DNA of 64,000 bases from Paracoccus sp. DMF-8 (GTDB lineage: Bacteria; Pseudomonadota; Alphaproteobacteria; Rhodobacterales; Rhodobacteraceae): assembly GCF_029309835.1 (NCBI RefSeq), contig NZ_JARJHL010000011.1, positions 124,001-188,000 on the forward strand. The letters are read 5' to 3'. A program made the position numbers and the translations under genes. Of the stretch, positions 54,701 to 63,622 are shown piece by piece (within the stretch, counting starts at the first letter, position 1; each line of letters opens with the position of its first letter). Under the pieces are notes generated by a model. It did not search any database. It was given only the letters and a program-made list of their open reading frames with translations, and had not been told where the DNA came from.

Positions 54701-54822
54701 ATATGCGTGGCACTGATCAGGCGCCAGCCCGTATCCGTCCACACGACCGCAAGGTCAGTTATGTTGACCGAATAGGCTTCGTCCGAAGCCAGATAGGTCG
54801 CAATGTGCCGAAGCTGCACCAC
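51754..54822 (-). CDS. Giant RTX-repeat protein, probable type I secretion substrate
   Basis: A 1022-residue protein without a Sec signal. Residues about 1-370 look like a beta-propeller (repeated GGRSYIFAGGNDDGIS- and GVTFLVVASG-like blades). About five degenerate RTX units follow near 375-425, then a spacer. From residue 513 to 935 there are 47 consecutive nonapeptides of the GGxGNDxLx type with no interruption. The C-terminus (LPGVTILSGNDFLL) resembles type I secretion signals. RTX repeats fold as a calcium-bound beta-roll outside the cell. No hlyB/hlyD genes lie in the window. Adjacency to the capsule exporter suggests a surface or matrix protein. Confidence 0.88.
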   Translation of the reverse strand: MVQLRHIATYLASDEAYSVNITDLAVVWTDTGWRLISATHIGGGMAAFALASADAPISYLGGRPYGMAMAYVDAPKIEVIRIGGKDVVMGTGIRLGTSFGAALEGAGAFGASFRFPGTGGLANDVIELAQYSTPAGDFLVSARNGMTGYDTWKMGGDGSLTLANRYSLPFNGTLSRTEIDDMLVVRAGQNQYLVTVSALANAVLVQRIDADGGLGIARMLSAQNGIGLEKPTQVKAMTIQGVTFLVVASGESSSLTTMRLTAAGTLFPVDHVIDERTTRFSGVTALETVTLGGRSYIFAGGNDDGISVFTIMPGGRLLHLTTLADQDGMSLAKVASITAQVIGGKIALFVTSKTEAGITQFSFDPGAIGLTTTVGPGHVTGTSGSDLLMAGDGTLSISGGDGDDILIAGSGSVALTGGAGADLFVASPMGVGRIAIRDFQPGIDRLDLTNLGMVRSTLQLIMKPQAYGIKIFYGDVVIDIHSASGGPLATSWFTDAMFPHAHYPPALMVNAVYGTGWNDTLLGGPGLTRFYGMAGHDLIYGLIGNEYLAGGQGNDTLFGGNGNDTLMGEQGDDALRGGAGHDLMVGGAGNDSLYGGDGNDTLRGDIGNDRLWGNTGDDILYGGAGNDTLHGEAGNDRIFGEAGDDHLYGGIGNDTITDLLGSNRLWGGNGDDLLTTGGGNDNISGGIGNDTIRSGGGRDTVDAGAGDDLVFAGPGDDLIYGRTGNDTIHGELGNDTIRGGNGNDILFGGAGNDRLFGEWGNDSIRGGLGNDSILGGLGNDTLLGEGGNDTLDGGMGTDLLRGGDGNDLLRGGAGKDTIHGGSGNDLLLGGDGHDLIRAGPGNNTLYGGAGNDTLIGSGGIDRIYGGFGHDMIRGNAGNDQLFGEAGNDTLQGGAGNDRLDGSIGNDRLEGSSGSDTLIGGPGSDWLIGGIGADFFVFNAAGHFDRSTDTIADFTRSMDRIDMRGMGFSYIGTADFTRSAGQVRYSVEQGAAVVGVDVNGDGAADLTIRLPGVTILSGNDFLL
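52018..53286 (-). repeat. Uninterrupted array of 47 RTX nonapeptide repeats (27-bp units)
   Basis: Coding repeats with a 27-bp period across 1269 bp, in perfect register: no insertion or deletion in 47 units. Most units have the form [YFRLH]G[GE]xGNDxL; a few, such as TDLLGSNRL and DAGAGDDLV, are degenerate. The DNA units have diverged, so the array is old rather than a recent expansion. Confidence 0.9.
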
Positions 54823-55017
54823 GTCAAACGATCCACCGAATTTTCATCCACACCGGGGGTCAGGCTAGGATTGGCGGGTTAACAATGTGTCGATATGCGG
54901 GCCGATCTAAGGCACAGTTTCGCTTGCATTTTAGTCTTGTTCTGGGCATCGGCCTTGTTTTTCCGGCCCTGCTCGGCCATAGCGTCCCTGACATGGGCTG
55001 CAAATGACGAGTGATCG

Positions 55018-55580
55018 ATGCAGATTGAAACGACGGCGCTTGCGGGGGTTCTGATCCTGACGCCCAGGCGTCACGGCGACGCCCGTGGATTTTTCTCGGA
55101 AAGCTGGAACCGCAGGGCCCTGGAAGGGGCCGGGGTTCATCTGCCCGAATTCGTGCAGGACAATCATTCCTTTTCCACGGCCGTCAACACCCTGAGGGGG
55201 CTGCATTTTCAGTCGCCCCCCCATGCGCAGGGCAAGCTGGTGCGCTGCGGGCGCGGGCGGCTGTTCGATGTCGCGGTCGATATCCGCAAGGGCAGCCCGA
55301 CCTATGGTCAATGGGTGGGCGAAGAGCTGTCCTTTGAAAACGGTCGCCAGCTTTGGATCCCGGCGGGTTTCCTGCACGGCTTTGCCACGCGCGAACCGGA
55401 TACGGAAATTGTCTACAAATGCACCGATTTTTACAGCACCGACTGCGATGGCGGCGTGGCCTGGGATCTGGTCGGCATCGAATGGGGCTGGGCGGCGATC
55501 CGATTCTGTCGGCCAAGGATACGACGGCGGTGAAACTGGCCGATTTCGACAGCCCCTTTACCTATGAGGCGCGGGCATGA
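55018..55580 (+). CDS. rfbC: dTDP-4-dehydrorhamnose 3,5-epimerase, frame disrupted
   Basis: Third enzyme of dTDP-L-rhamnose synthesis. RmlC cupin motifs: [50 protein letters not shown]. The frame is good to IEWG. At the GGGG run 55484-55487 one G appears missing; restoring it continues as [20 protein letters not shown] and ends at 55580. That stop overlaps the rfbB ATG by 4 nt, as elsewhere in this operon. Repaired length about 187 residues, normal. Only the last about 30 residues are affected as written. Confidence 0.9.
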
Positions 55581-56614
55581 AGATCCTTGTCACGGGTGGC
55601 GCGGGCTTCATCGGTTCGGCCGTGGTGCGGCTGGCCGTGGCGCGGGGGCATCAGGTCGTCAACCTGGACGCGCTGACCTATGCCGCCAATCTGGAAAACG
55701 TCGCCTCGGTCGCGGATTCGCCCGATTACAGCTTTGAGCAGGCCGATATCCGCGACCGTGCCGCACTGGACCGCATTCTGGACCAGCACCGCCCTGACGC
55801 GATCATGCATCTGGCCGCCGAAAGCCATGTCGACCGCTCGATCGACGGGCCGGGCGCTTTCGTGGAAACCAATGTGACCGGCACCTACAACCTGCTGGAG
55901 GCCGCACGCGCCCATTGGACCGCGCAGGGCAGGCCGCAGGATTTCCGCTTTCACCACATCTCGACCGATGAGGTTTTCGGCTCGCTTGGCGCGGATGGGC
56001 AGTTCACCGAAACCACGCCCTATGACCCGCGCAGCCCCTATTCGGCGTCCAAGGCGGCCTCGGATCATCTGGTCCGCGCCTGGCACGAAACCTATGGGCT
56101 GCCGGTCGTTTTGACGAATTGTTCCAACAATTACGGGCCGTTCCACTTCCCCGAAAAGCTGGTGCCGGTCGTCATCCTGAACGCGCTGCATGGCCGCCCG
56201 ATTCCGGTCTACGGCGATGGCGGCAATATCCGCGACTGGCTGTATGTCGAAGATCACGCTGATGCGCTGCTGCTGGTTCTGGAAAAGGGCGAAATCGGCC
56301 GCAGCTACAATATCGGCGGCGAGAACGAGGCGAAGAACATCGACCTCGTCCGCACGATCTGCGCCGAAATGGACCGGTTGCGCCCCGATGCCGCGCCGCA
56401 TGACCGGCTGATCACCTTTGTCACCGACCGGCCCGGCCATGATCGCCGCTATGCCATCGACCCGACCCGCATCCGCACCGAACTGGGCTGGCGCCCCTCG
56501 GTCACGGTCGAACAGGGGCTGCGCCGCACCGTCGAATGGTATCTGGAAAATCAGGATTGGTGGCGCCCGCTGCTGGACCGTCAGGGTGTCGGCGAAAGGC
56601 TGGGCAAGGCATGA
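55577..56614 (+). CDS. rfbB: dTDP-glucose 4,6-dehydratase
   Basis: A 345-residue NAD-dependent extended SDR, second enzyme of dTDP-L-rhamnose synthesis. Nucleotide motif [12 protein letters not shown], active-site [16 protein letters not shown] (YxxxK), and [12 protein letters not shown]. Full length with an intact frame. Coupled by 4-nt overlaps to rfbC and rfbD. Confidence 0.96.
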   Translation: MKILVTGGAGFIGSAVVRLAVARGHQVVNLDALTYAANLENVASVADSPDYSFEQADIRDRAALDRILDQHRPDAIMHLAAESHVDRSIDGPGAFVETNVTGTYNLLEAARAHWTAQGRPQDFRFHHISTDEVFGSLGADGQFTETTPYDPRSPYSASKAASDHLVRAWHETYGLPVVLTNCSNNYGPFHFPEKLVPVVILNALHGRPIPVYGDGGNIRDWLYVEDHADALLLVLEKGEIGRSYNIGGENEAKNIDLVRTICAEMDRLRPDAAPHDRLITFVTDRPGHDRRYAIDPTRIRTELGWRPSVTVEQGLRRTVEWYLENQDWWRPLLDRQGVGERLGKA

Positions 56615-57462
56615 GCGGGCTTCTGGTTTTCGGCAGGACCGGGCAGGTCGCCACCGAATTGGCGCGGCTTGCACCCGATGCCCGCTTTCTGGGCCGCGCG
56701 GATGCCGATCTGACCGATCCCGCCGCCTGCGCCGCCGCCATTCGCGATTCGGGCTGCGCGGCGGTGATCAACGCGGCGGCCTATACCGCGGTCGACAAGG
56801 CTGAAAGCGATCAGGGCACCGCCCGCGCGGTCAATGCGCTGGCCCCTGCCGCGATGGCCAGGACGGCGGCTCTGGCGGGCGTGCCCTTTGTGCAGATCTC
56901 GACCGATTACGTTTTCGACGGCAGCGGCACGGCGCCCTGGCGGGAAAGCGACCCGACCGGCCCGCTTGGCGTTTATGGCGCGACCAAGCTGGACGGCGAA
57001 CAGGCGATTGCGGCGGCGGGCGGCCAATGGGCGGTGCTGCGCACCTCCTGGGTGTTTTCGGCCCATGGTGCGAATTTCGTGAAAACCATGCTGCGCCTTG
57101 GCGCCGAGCGCGACGAGTTGCGCGTCGTCGCCGACCAGCATGGCGGGCCAACGCCGGCGCGCGATATTGCCGCCGCCTGCCTGACCATGGCTCAGGCGAT
57201 GCGGGCGGATCCGGGGCGTGGCGGGACCTATCATTTCTCGGGCGCGCCGGACACGAACTGGTCCGGTTTTGCGCGCGAAATCATGGCGATGGCGGGGTTG
57301 ACCTGCCGGGTCACCGATATCGCGACCGCCGATTACCCGACCCCGGCGCGACGTCCGGGCAATTCGCGCCTGAACTGCGACCTGATCGCGCGCGATTTCG
57401 GCATCGCGCGTCCCGACTGGCGGGCCGGTCTGTCCGAAGTGCTGAAGGATCTGGGACGATGA
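56611..57462 (+). CDS. rfbD: dTDP-4-dehydrorhamnose reductase
   Basis: A 283-residue extended SDR, last enzyme of dTDP-L-rhamnose synthesis. [20 protein letters not shown] at the start, [24 protein letters not shown], and YGATKLDGE with the catalytic Tyr and Lys. Start ATG 56611 in the rfbB stop; the stop overlaps the rfbA ATG. Confidence 0.95.
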   Translation: MSGLLVFGRTGQVATELARLAPDARFLGRADADLTDPAACAAAIRDSGCAAVINAAAYTAVDKAESDQGTARAVNALAPAAMARTAALAGVPFVQISTDYVFDGSGTAPWRESDPTGPLGVYGATKLDGEQAIAAAGGQWAVLRTSWVFSAHGANFVKTMLRLGAERDELRVVADQHGGPTPARDIAAACLTMAQAMRADPGRGGTYHFSGAPDTNWSGFAREIMAMAGLTCRVTDIATADYPTPARRPGNSRLNCDLIARDFGIARPDWRAGLSEVLKDLGR

Positions 57463-58343
57463 GCAACACGACATTGCCGCGCAAGGGCATCATTCTGGCC
57501 GGCGGATCGGGCACGCGGCTGTATCCGATCACCATGGGCATTTCGAAACAGCTTTTGCCGGTCTACGACAAGCCCATGATTTATTATCCGATTTCGGTCA
57601 TGATGTTGGCCGGGATCCGCGATATCGCGATCATCACCACCCCGGACGATCAAAGCCAGTTCCAGCGTCTGCTGGGTAGCGGCGAACAATGGGGCGTGCG
57701 GTTCGAATGGATCGTGCAGCCTTCCCCCGACGGGCTGGCGCAGGCCTATATCCTGGCCGAGGATTTTCTGGCCGGGGCGCCCTCGGCCATGGTCTTGGGC
57801 GATAACATCTTTTTCGGGCAGGGCTTGCAGAATTTGCTTGGCGCTGCGGATGCCCGGACCAGCGGCGGCACGGTATTCGGCTACCGCGTCGCCGATCCGG
57901 AACGCTATGGCGTCGTCGCCTTTGGCGAAGATGGTCAGGCCCATGCGATCATCGAAAAGCCCGCGGTGCCGCCGTCGAATTACGCGGTGACCGGTCTTTA
58001 TTTCCTGGACGCCGAAGCCCTGGCCCGCGCGCGTCAGGTCAAGCCTTCGGCGCGTGGAGAGCTGGAAATCACCACGCTGCTGGAAACCTATCTGCATGAA
58101 GGCAACCTGACGGTCGAGCGCATGGGTCGCGGCTATGCCTGGCTGGACACCGGCACCCATGAAAGCCTGCTGGATGCGGGAAATTTCGTGCGCACGCTTG
58201 AGCGTCGGCAGGGTTTGCAAACCGGCTGCCCTGATGAAATCGCCTTTGAAAGGGGCTGGATCGATGCCGATGCCCTGCGCGAACGGGCCCGCAAATTCGC
58301 CAAGAATGACTATGGGTTGTATCTGTCGCGCCTGATCCCCTGA
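57459..58343 (+). CDS. rfbA: Glucose-1-phosphate thymidylyltransferase
   Basis: A 294-residue enzyme making dTDP-glucose, the first step to dTDP-L-rhamnose. KGIILAGGSGTRLYPIT, KQLLPVYDKPMIYYP, VLGDNIFFG, EKPAVPPSNYAVTGLYF and the late WLDTGTHESLLDAG are canonical for RmlA. ATG 57459 overlaps the rfbD stop. A glycosyltransferase gene converges from the right. Confidence 0.96.
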   Translation: MSNTTLPRKGIILAGGSGTRLYPITMGISKQLLPVYDKPMIYYPISVMMLAGIRDIAIITTPDDQSQFQRLLGSGEQWGVRFEWIVQPSPDGLAQAYILAEDFLAGAPSAMVLGDNIFFGQGLQNLLGAADARTSGGTVFGYRVADPERYGVVAFGEDGQAHAIIEKPAVPPSNYAVTGLYFLDAEALARARQVKPSARGELEITTLLETYLHEGNLTVERMGRGYAWLDTGTHESLLDAGNFVRTLERRQGLQTGCPDEIAFERGWIDADALRERARKFAKNDYGLYLSRLIP

Positions 58344-58429
58344 ACCTCCGTTCAGACCGGATCAGCAGGGTCGGAAATTCGCGAGATCCGGGTTTCCGGC
58401 CAAGGCGTGATTGGTGACGAAGCCGCGCT

Positions 58430-59370
58430 TCAGCCCGACCGGATCCGCAAACGCCCGGCAAGTGCGGCGGCCATGACGGCCGCGGTTCCGCTGCGCGTCT
58501 GCCGATAAAGCCCCATGCGGATGAATGCCGCTATCATGGCGGGTCCCGGACGTTCCAGCGCATGTCCGAAACGGTGCAGCAGGTCCCTGTTTTCGGGGGT
58601 CAGCAACTCCTGAACCGGCATCAATGCAGCCTGATTTTGCCGCAGCCATCCGGCAAAGGTTCCATCGGTCAGCATGTTCAGCCGCGCGGCCCGCGCGCGC
58701 GTCGTGTCGTTGCGGCCCATCAGGTTCTCGGGATGCTGGCGATACAGCAGGACCTGCGCGCGATCCCGCATCATCGCCGCGCCGGCACCGGACATGCAGC
58801 TGATAGATCCACCAGTCATGCGATATGATTCCGGCCTCCCGTGCCGCCCGCGTCGCCCGGCGCAACAATGCGGCGGCCGACTGGTTCAGCACCGTCGTAT
58901 TGCCGGGCAGACACGCCTGAATCAGCGCATTGCGAAAGCGCAGCGGCCGGACAAAGGCGGGGGCGGGGGCGACAGGATTCAGCGCCTCGTCGCAGATCGT
59001 GGTGCGGGCGGCATAAACGGCAGGGCCGTTCTGATCCTTCAGAAACCTTGCGGCGCGTTCAAGTTTATCGGGCAGCCAGACATCGTCCTGATCGCTGAGC
59101 GCCAACCAGTGATCGGGATCCGCCTGTTCGATCAGGTGCAGGAAGTTGCTGGTCGAACCCCGCCCCGGTCCGCCGATGATCCTGACCCGCCCGGCAGGAT
59201 GCGACGATGCAAATCCCGCGCGAAATATCCAATGTGTCATCCGTCGACCCATCGTCCGAAATCAGCAGCCGCCAGTCCGCGAATGTTTGAGCGGCGAAAC
59301 TGTTCAGTTGCGGCTGCAGGAATCTTGCGCCCTGATAGGTCGCAAGCGCGATCGTGATGGGTGGCGGCAC
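58430..59370 (-). CDS. Family 2 glycosyltransferase, frame disrupted twice
   Basis: A rhamnosyltransferase-like GT2 of about 310 residues read across three frames. The first frame has ITIALATYQGARFLQPQL and ISDDGSTDDTL. The second has RVRIIGGPGRGSTSNFLHLI and the metal-binding LSDQDDVW. The third has MSGAGAAMMRDRAQVLLYRQ to the end at 58430. Shifts near 59225 and at 58796 each behave as one extra base; removing the extra C at 58796 gives HDWWIYQLMSGAG. The start is probably GTG 59370. Likely transfers a sugar, possibly rhamnose from the adjacent rfb products, to a surface glycan. Two errors in one gene make true decay possible. Confidence 0.78.
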
Positions 59371-59474
59371 TGTCTGGTCCGTTTGGGTTGCCCGCAAGAA
59401 TTAATGTGCTGGACGGTGTGATGCCAGCCCTGACATCGCTTGAAACGCAGCCAAAGTCATGCGGGAGAATTACC

Positions 59475-59954
59475 CTATTGCCGGGCAATATCCTCGACCA
59501 GAACGTTCCTGACATCGGTGCCGCTGGCCTCTTGCGCCGCAGCAAGCAAGACGGCGCGCAATTCCTGCATCTGGACGTCCGAGGTGAAGTTGCCATTGAA
59601 CCCTCCCGTATTGGCCCGGATCATGAGCGCGCGCAGCAGCGCGTCGCGCAGCCGGTGTTCTTGCGCGTTGATCCGTTCCGTCGCCTCTTGCGGCAACTCA
59701 AGCACCAGCGACAGGATCATCGTGCCCGAGACCTGGCCGTTTTGCATCAGGGGCACAAAGAACTGCGTTGGGAATTTGAACCAAGTCAGTTCCGTTTCGC
59801 TGTCGTCCTTTTGCGCTTCCTTGCCAGTGTCGGCAGGTTCCCCGGCTGCCTGCTCCTGGGTGGCTTCCTTTTGCGGTTTCAGAAACATGCCGCCTGCCGC
59901 GCCCCCGGCAAGGGCGGCAAGCGCCAGAATGACGAACAGGATTTTCTTTTTCAT
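59475..59954 (-). CDS. fliL: Flagellar basal body-associated protein FliL
   Basis: A 159-residue inner-membrane protein: one N-terminal helix (about 4-24; ILFVILALAALAGGAAGGMF), an acidic linker, then the periplasmic FliL domain (EHRLRDALLRALMIRANTGG). It surrounds the stator and supports motor torque. It is the most distal gene in the window of a leftward operon that begins to the right of the window edge. Confidence 0.88.
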   Translation of the reverse strand: MKKKILFVILALAALAGGAAGGMFLKPQKEATQEQAAGEPADTGKEAQKDDSETELTWFKFPTQFFVPLMQNGQVSGTMILSLVLELPQEATERINAQEHRLRDALLRALMIRANTGGFNGNFTSDVQMQELRAVLLAAAQEASGTDVRNVLVEDIARQ

Positions 59955-59963
59955 CAGAGGGCC

Positions 59964-60719
59964 TCAGTAGGGCAGAATGATATCGGCGATCTGCTGGCCG
60001 TAACGGGGTTGCTGCACGTCGGAAATCTGTCCGCGACCGCCATAGGAAATGCGCGCGCCGGCGATGCGATCATAGGCGATTTCGTTGCGGCGCCCGATGT
60101 CAGAGGGGCGCACGAAGCCGCTGACCGTCAATTCGCGGATTTCATAATTCACGCGAACCTCCTGCGAACCCTGAATGTGCAGGACGCCATTCGGCAACAC
60201 GTCGATGACGGTGGCCGCCACGCGCAGCGTCAGTTTTTCGCGGCGCGAGATATTGCCCGTGCCCTTGAACGAGGATGACGAATCCGCCTCGACCATATCG
60301 GCCATCGACGCCCCTTCGGGCAGTTTCCTGTCGATGCGTTGGAGCAGGCCGACCATCGACGGAATGCTGACTTCGTCCGCCGATGATCTGGAGCGGCCCG
60401 ACGTGTTCTGGAACTCGGCGCGGTCGTTGATCTCGATCGCGACGGTCAGGATGTCGCCGCGCTGACCGGCACGGCGATCCCCGACCAGCGACATCGGCCT
60501 GGTCGTCCAAAGCGAAGCGGCGCCGGTCGCGGTCTGCGGCAGCGGCGGTTCCGAATATGCCGCCGCCGTCATGGCCTGAAATTCCTCGGTTTGCTGGGCC
60601 GAGGTCATATCGGGGACGCTGCCCACATTGGCCACCCGCGCGCAGCCGCTGGCACCGACCGCGACGGCAATCCCGAGAAGAGCGGAAACAGACGATTTCT
60701 TCATCATGTGAATACTCAT
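59964..60719 (-). CDS. flgH: Flagellar L-ring protein FlgH
   Basis: An outer-membrane lipoprotein forming the flagellar L ring. Lipobox GASGC, then ASLWTTRPMSLVGDRRAGQR, GDILTVAIEI and ISRREKLTLRVAATVIDVLPNG. Start: ATG 60719 overlaps the flgA stop (ATGA), but ATG 60704 (MKKSSVSALLG) gives a more ordinary signal peptide; 60719 is listed for the coupling. Up to 251 residues. Confidence 0.93.
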   Translation of the reverse strand: MSIHMMKKSSVSALLGIAVAVGASGCARVANVGSVPDMTSAQQTEEFQAMTAAAYSEPPLPQTATGAASLWTTRPMSLVGDRRAGQRGDILTVAIEINDRAEFQNTSGRSRSSADEVSIPSMVGLLQRIDRKLPEGASMADMVEADSSSSFKGTGNISRREKLTLRVAATVIDVLPNGVLHIQGSQEVRVNYEIRELTVSGFVRPSDIGRRNEIAYDRIAGARISYGGRGQISDVQQPRYGQQIADIILPY

Positions 60720-61132
60720 TTTTTCTGAACGATGACCGTGCCGTCCGGCTCGACGCGGCCTGAAACGGTGGTGCGCGATGAAAGATTCATGACGCGGATG
60801 ACCTGACCGGCCTGTCCCGGCTCCAGCGCGCGGCCTTCGGCCTCGATCCGCATCAAGGGGGTCTGATAGGCCAGCCGGATGACCTGATTGCGGGCGACCA
60901 GCACGGGTTCGATCAAACGAGAGGGATGGATCGGCCGGCCTTCGTAAATCATCGCCCGGGTTTGCATGCCCAGCACCTCGCCAAGGCTTGCGCCCCTGGG
61001 GTCGTCCGAGGGCTGGATGAGGACATCTTCATCCTGAATGACGGTTCCCGCAGCAAGCGTGCGTGCGGCAACCAGCGTATCGGCGAAAGCCGGGGCGGCG
61101 ATCAGCGCCAATGGAATGACAAGCCAGCGCAT
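60716..61132 (-). CDS. flgA: Flagellar P-ring assembly chaperone FlgA
   Basis: A 138-residue periplasmic protein: signal peptide (about 1-17; LALIAAPAFA), then the SAF/FlgA domain (ARTLAAGTVIQDEDVLI, GMQTRAMIYEGRPI, EGRALEPGQAGQVIRVMN). Shorter than enteric FlgA, as usual in alphaproteobacteria. Overlaps flgG by 1 nt and flgH by 4 nt. Confidence 0.92.
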   Translation of the reverse strand: MRWLVIPLALIAAPAFADTLVAARTLAAGTVIQDEDVLIQPSDDPRGASLGEVLGMQTRAMIYEGRPIHPSRLIEPVLVARNQVIRLAYQTPLMRIEAEGRALEPGQAGQVIRVMNLSSRTTVSGRVEPDGTVIVQKK

Positions 61133-61917
61133 CAGCGGATCTGCACCGTCGTGCCCAGCATCTGGTCGGCGGCCGTGATCACCTTGGAGTTCATTTCATA
61201 GCCCTGCTGCGCCTTGATCAGCTCGGTGATCTCGCGGACCGGATCAACCGAGCTTTCTTCGAGATAGCCGTTGCGCAGCACGCCAAGGCCTTCGTCCTCC
61301 GGCATGGCGACCTGCGGCGCGCCCGAGGCAGGGGTTTCCAGAAACAGATTCGATCCGATCGCCTCGAGACCCTTTTCGTTGACGAAATTCGCAAGCGTGA
61401 ACTGACCCAGGTTTTCGGGTTCGACCCGGTCGTTGAAATAGGCGAACACCTCGCCATTCGGGTTGATCGCGATGCTGCGGGCGTCGGCGGGAATGGTGAT
61501 GCCCGGCGCAACCGGATAGCCGTCCGAGGTGACGATCAGCCCATCCGCCGAGCGTTTCAGGCCACCGTCGCGGGTATAGGCCGACATGCCCGAAGGCAGC
61601 GTCACCTCAAGATAGCCATTGCCGTCGATGGCGACGTCCAGCTCGCCCCGCGTTTCGTGCAGCGGTCCCTGGGCCAGCACGACGCTGACGGCCGTCGGGC
61701 GCACCCCCAGACCCATCTGGACGCCGGTCGGCACCATCGTGCCTTCGGTCGAGGTCAGCGTGCCGGGGCGCACGGCCTGCTGATAGTAGAGATCGGCAAA
61801 TTCGGCGCGGCGGGCGTTATAGCCGGTGGTGGACATGTTCGCGAGGTTGTTCGAAATGACCTCGACCCGGGTTTGCTGGGCGTTCATGCCGGTGGCGGCG
61901 ATCTGAAGGGCTCTCAT
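61132..61917 (-). CDS. flgG: Flagellar distal rod protein FlgG
   Basis: A 261-residue distal-rod subunit. The N-terminal rod motif MRALQIAATGMNAQQTRVEV with ISNNLANMSTTGYNARRAEF, central GNGYLEV, and the C-terminal SSVDPVREITELIKAQQGYE. Start ATG 61917 is favoured; the ORF extension MKGNP adds nothing conserved. Lies 11 nt after flgF. Confidence 0.96.
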   Translation of the reverse strand: MRALQIAATGMNAQQTRVEVISNNLANMSTTGYNARRAEFADLYYQQAVRPGTLTSTEGTMVPTGVQMGLGVRPTAVSVVLAQGPLHETRGELDVAIDGNGYLEVTLPSGMSAYTRDGGLKRSADGLIVTSDGYPVAPGITIPADARSIAINPNGEVFAYFNDRVEPENLGQFTLANFVNEKGLEAIGSNLFLETPASGAPQVAMPEDEGLGVLRNGYLEESSVDPVREITELIKAQQGYEMNSKVITAADQMLGTTVQIR

Positions 61918-61928
61918 CGGGTTACCTT

Positions 61929-62645
61929 TCAACGAGTAAGCGAGGTGATGACGGTCCGGATGCGCTGGTCTTCGCGATCCAGAAAGCTTTGGCCCAGCTC
62001 ATAGGCGCGCTGAACCTCGATCATGCGGGTGATTTCCAGAACCGGGTCGACGTTCGATTCCTCCAGAAAGCCCTGACGCACGCGGGGATCCTCCAGCGGT
62101 TCGGGGTTGTTGCCGGGGGTGAACAGGGTTCCTTCCTGATGCAGCAGTTCCGAAGGGTCGGGCGCGGCATAGACGCCGATCCGACCTATCGGCTGATCGT
62201 CTGCGGATATCGTGCCGTCGACACCGATTCCGACATTTCTGACGCCTGCGGGAATGGCGATCGGGGCCCGGCCGTCGTCCAGCAGCGCATTGCCGGCCAT
62301 ATCGACCAGTTCGCCGTCGGCATTGGGCGTAAAGGCGCCGGCGCGGGTCAGGCGCGGCCCTTCGGCAGTCTGGACCATGAAGAAACCTTCGCCCTCAAGC
62401 GCGATATCGAACTGGCCGTTGGTCTGGGTCAGGACGCCGGGGCTCAGATCGACCATCCGTCCGCGCGCATTGGCCATGGCCAGCGTTTCCCCGCGACGGT
62501 CCAGCGACACCATGTATTCGGTGAAGACCACACCTTCGCGGCGAAAGCCGTTCGTGTTCGCGTTGGCGATATTGTTAGCCACGGTGCGCATTTCGCGCAT
62601 CAGGCCCGATTGCCGGGTCAATGCGGCATAGATGGCGTTTTCCAT
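61929..62645 (-). CDS. flgF: Flagellar proximal rod protein FlgF
   Basis: A 238-residue rod subunit: ENAIYAALTRQSGLMREMRT and NNIANANTNGFRREGVVFTE at the N-terminus, GEGFFMVQT in the middle, VDPVLEITRMIEVQRAYELG at the C-terminus. Distinguished from FlgG by its N-terminus and shorter length. Confidence 0.94.
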   Translation of the reverse strand: MENAIYAALTRQSGLMREMRTVANNIANANTNGFRREGVVFTEYMVSLDRRGETLAMANARGRMVDLSPGVLTQTNGQFDIALEGEGFFMVQTAEGPRLTRAGAFTPNADGELVDMAGNALLDDGRAPIAIPAGVRNVGIGVDGTISADDQPIGRIGVYAAPDPSELLHQEGTLFTPGNNPEPLEDPRVRQGFLEESNVDPVLEITRMIEVQRAYELGQSFLDREDQRIRTVITSLTR

Positions 62646-62648
62646 GGG

Positions 62649-62915
62649 TCAGCCTCCGCTGATCAGGGGGATGATCTGGTCGGTGAAAAGCCCGACAGGA
62701 TTCGCCGTCATGAAGCTCATCGTGACCCAGAACACGACCAGCATCAGGCCGACCTTGGGCACGAAGGTCAGTGTCATTTCCTGAACCGAGGTCAGCGCCT
62801 GAAACAGGCCGATGACCACGCCCGTCACAAGGGCGGCCAGCAGCAGCGGCGCGGCCATGCGGACTGCGATCCATAAAGCCCGGCGCGTCAGGTCAAAGAT
62901 GAGATCTTCGGGCAT
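62649..62915 (-). CDS. fliQ: Flagellar export protein FliQ
   Basis: An 88-residue membrane protein of the flagellar type III export gate with two helices (APLLLAALVTGVVIGLFQAL and VGLMLVVFWVTMSFM) and the family signature TSVQEMTLTFVPK. Start ATG 62915 (MPEDLIFDLTRRAL); the longer ORF is a frame extension into fliE. Confidence 0.94.
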   Translation of the reverse strand: MPEDLIFDLTRRALWIAVRMAAPLLLAALVTGVVIGLFQALTSVQEMTLTFVPKVGLMLVVFWVTMSFMTANPVGLFTDQIIPLISGG

Positions 62916-62922
62916 CTCGGCC

Positions 62923-63204
62923 TCAGACCGGCATCCGCAGGATTTCCTGATAGGCTTCGACCACCTTGTCGCGGATCGCCGTGGCGGTTTCCAATGCGAC
63001 TTCGGCGCGGGCGATGGCCTGGACCAGATCATGGGTTTCGGCCTGTCCGGTCATTGCTGCGGTCGCGGTCGTGTCGACGCCTTGCATGACGCGCGCGAAT
63101 TCGGTTGCGGCATTGGTCATGCCCTGCGGCAGCGATTCGGCCTCGGGGGCGATCGAGGGCAGCGCGCGACTATAGGCAGAGATGGCAGAGGTTGCTGAAA
63201 TCAT
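62923..63204 (-). CDS. fliE: Flagellar hook-basal body protein FliE
   Basis: A 93-residue protein joining the MS ring to the rod. The C-terminal FliE signature is HDLVQAIARAEVALETATAI followed by RDKVVEAYQEILRMPV. It lies between flgC and fliQ, the usual alphaproteobacterial order. Confidence 0.93.
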   Translation of the reverse strand: MISATSAISAYSRALPSIAPEAESLPQGMTNAATEFARVMQGVDTTATAAMTGQAETHDLVQAIARAEVALETATAIRDKVVEAYQEILRMPV

Positions 63205-63217
63205 GGGATGTGCCTTT

Positions 63218-63610
63218 CTAGCGGCGGATCAGATCAAGAAGGGAAGAGTTCATCTGGCGCGATTGCTCAAACACGCGCAGGTTCGCCTCATAACTGCGGC
63301 TCGCCTCTCGCAGATCGGCGATTTCGACGATCAGATCGACGTTCGAACCGGCGTAATAACCATCATCATTGGCCATCGGATGCGCCGGGTCATAGACCTG
63401 CGGCAGTTCCCGCGTATCCAGCCGGGTCGGGCTGGGTTCGACGCCGCCGGTGCGGGTGCCGCCATCGACCGCCTGCTGAAAGGTCACCAGCTTGCGCCGA
63501 TAGCCGGGCGTGTCGATATTGGCGATGTTTTCCGATACATGGCGGAGTCGGACGGCCTGGGCCTTCATGCCCGAAATGGCGATCTGGCTGGCCGAGAGGG
63601 TGTCTGACAC
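63218..63610 (-). CDS. flgC: Flagellar proximal rod protein FlgC
   Basis: A 130-residue rod subunit: ISGMKAQAVRLRHVSENIAN and IDTPGYRRKLVTF near the N-terminus, GYYAGSNVDLIVEIADLREA and the C-terminal SRSYEANLRVFEQSRQM. Complete; start ATG 63610 (or GTG inside), 12 nt after flgB. Confidence 0.94.
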   Translation of the reverse strand: MSDTLSASQIAISGMKAQAVRLRHVSENIANIDTPGYRRKLVTFQQAVDGGTRTGGVEPSPTRLDTRELPQVYDPAHPMANDDGYYAGSNVDLIVEIADLREASRSYEANLRVFEQSRQMNSSLLDLIRR

Positions 63611-63622
63611 GGGCTGATTCCT

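Noticed and set aside
51754..54822. RTX repeat DNA as a CRISPR-like or satellite array
   Set aside because: The 27-bp periodicity is explained by the nonapeptide coding repeats on -, and there are no identical repeats with unique spacers.
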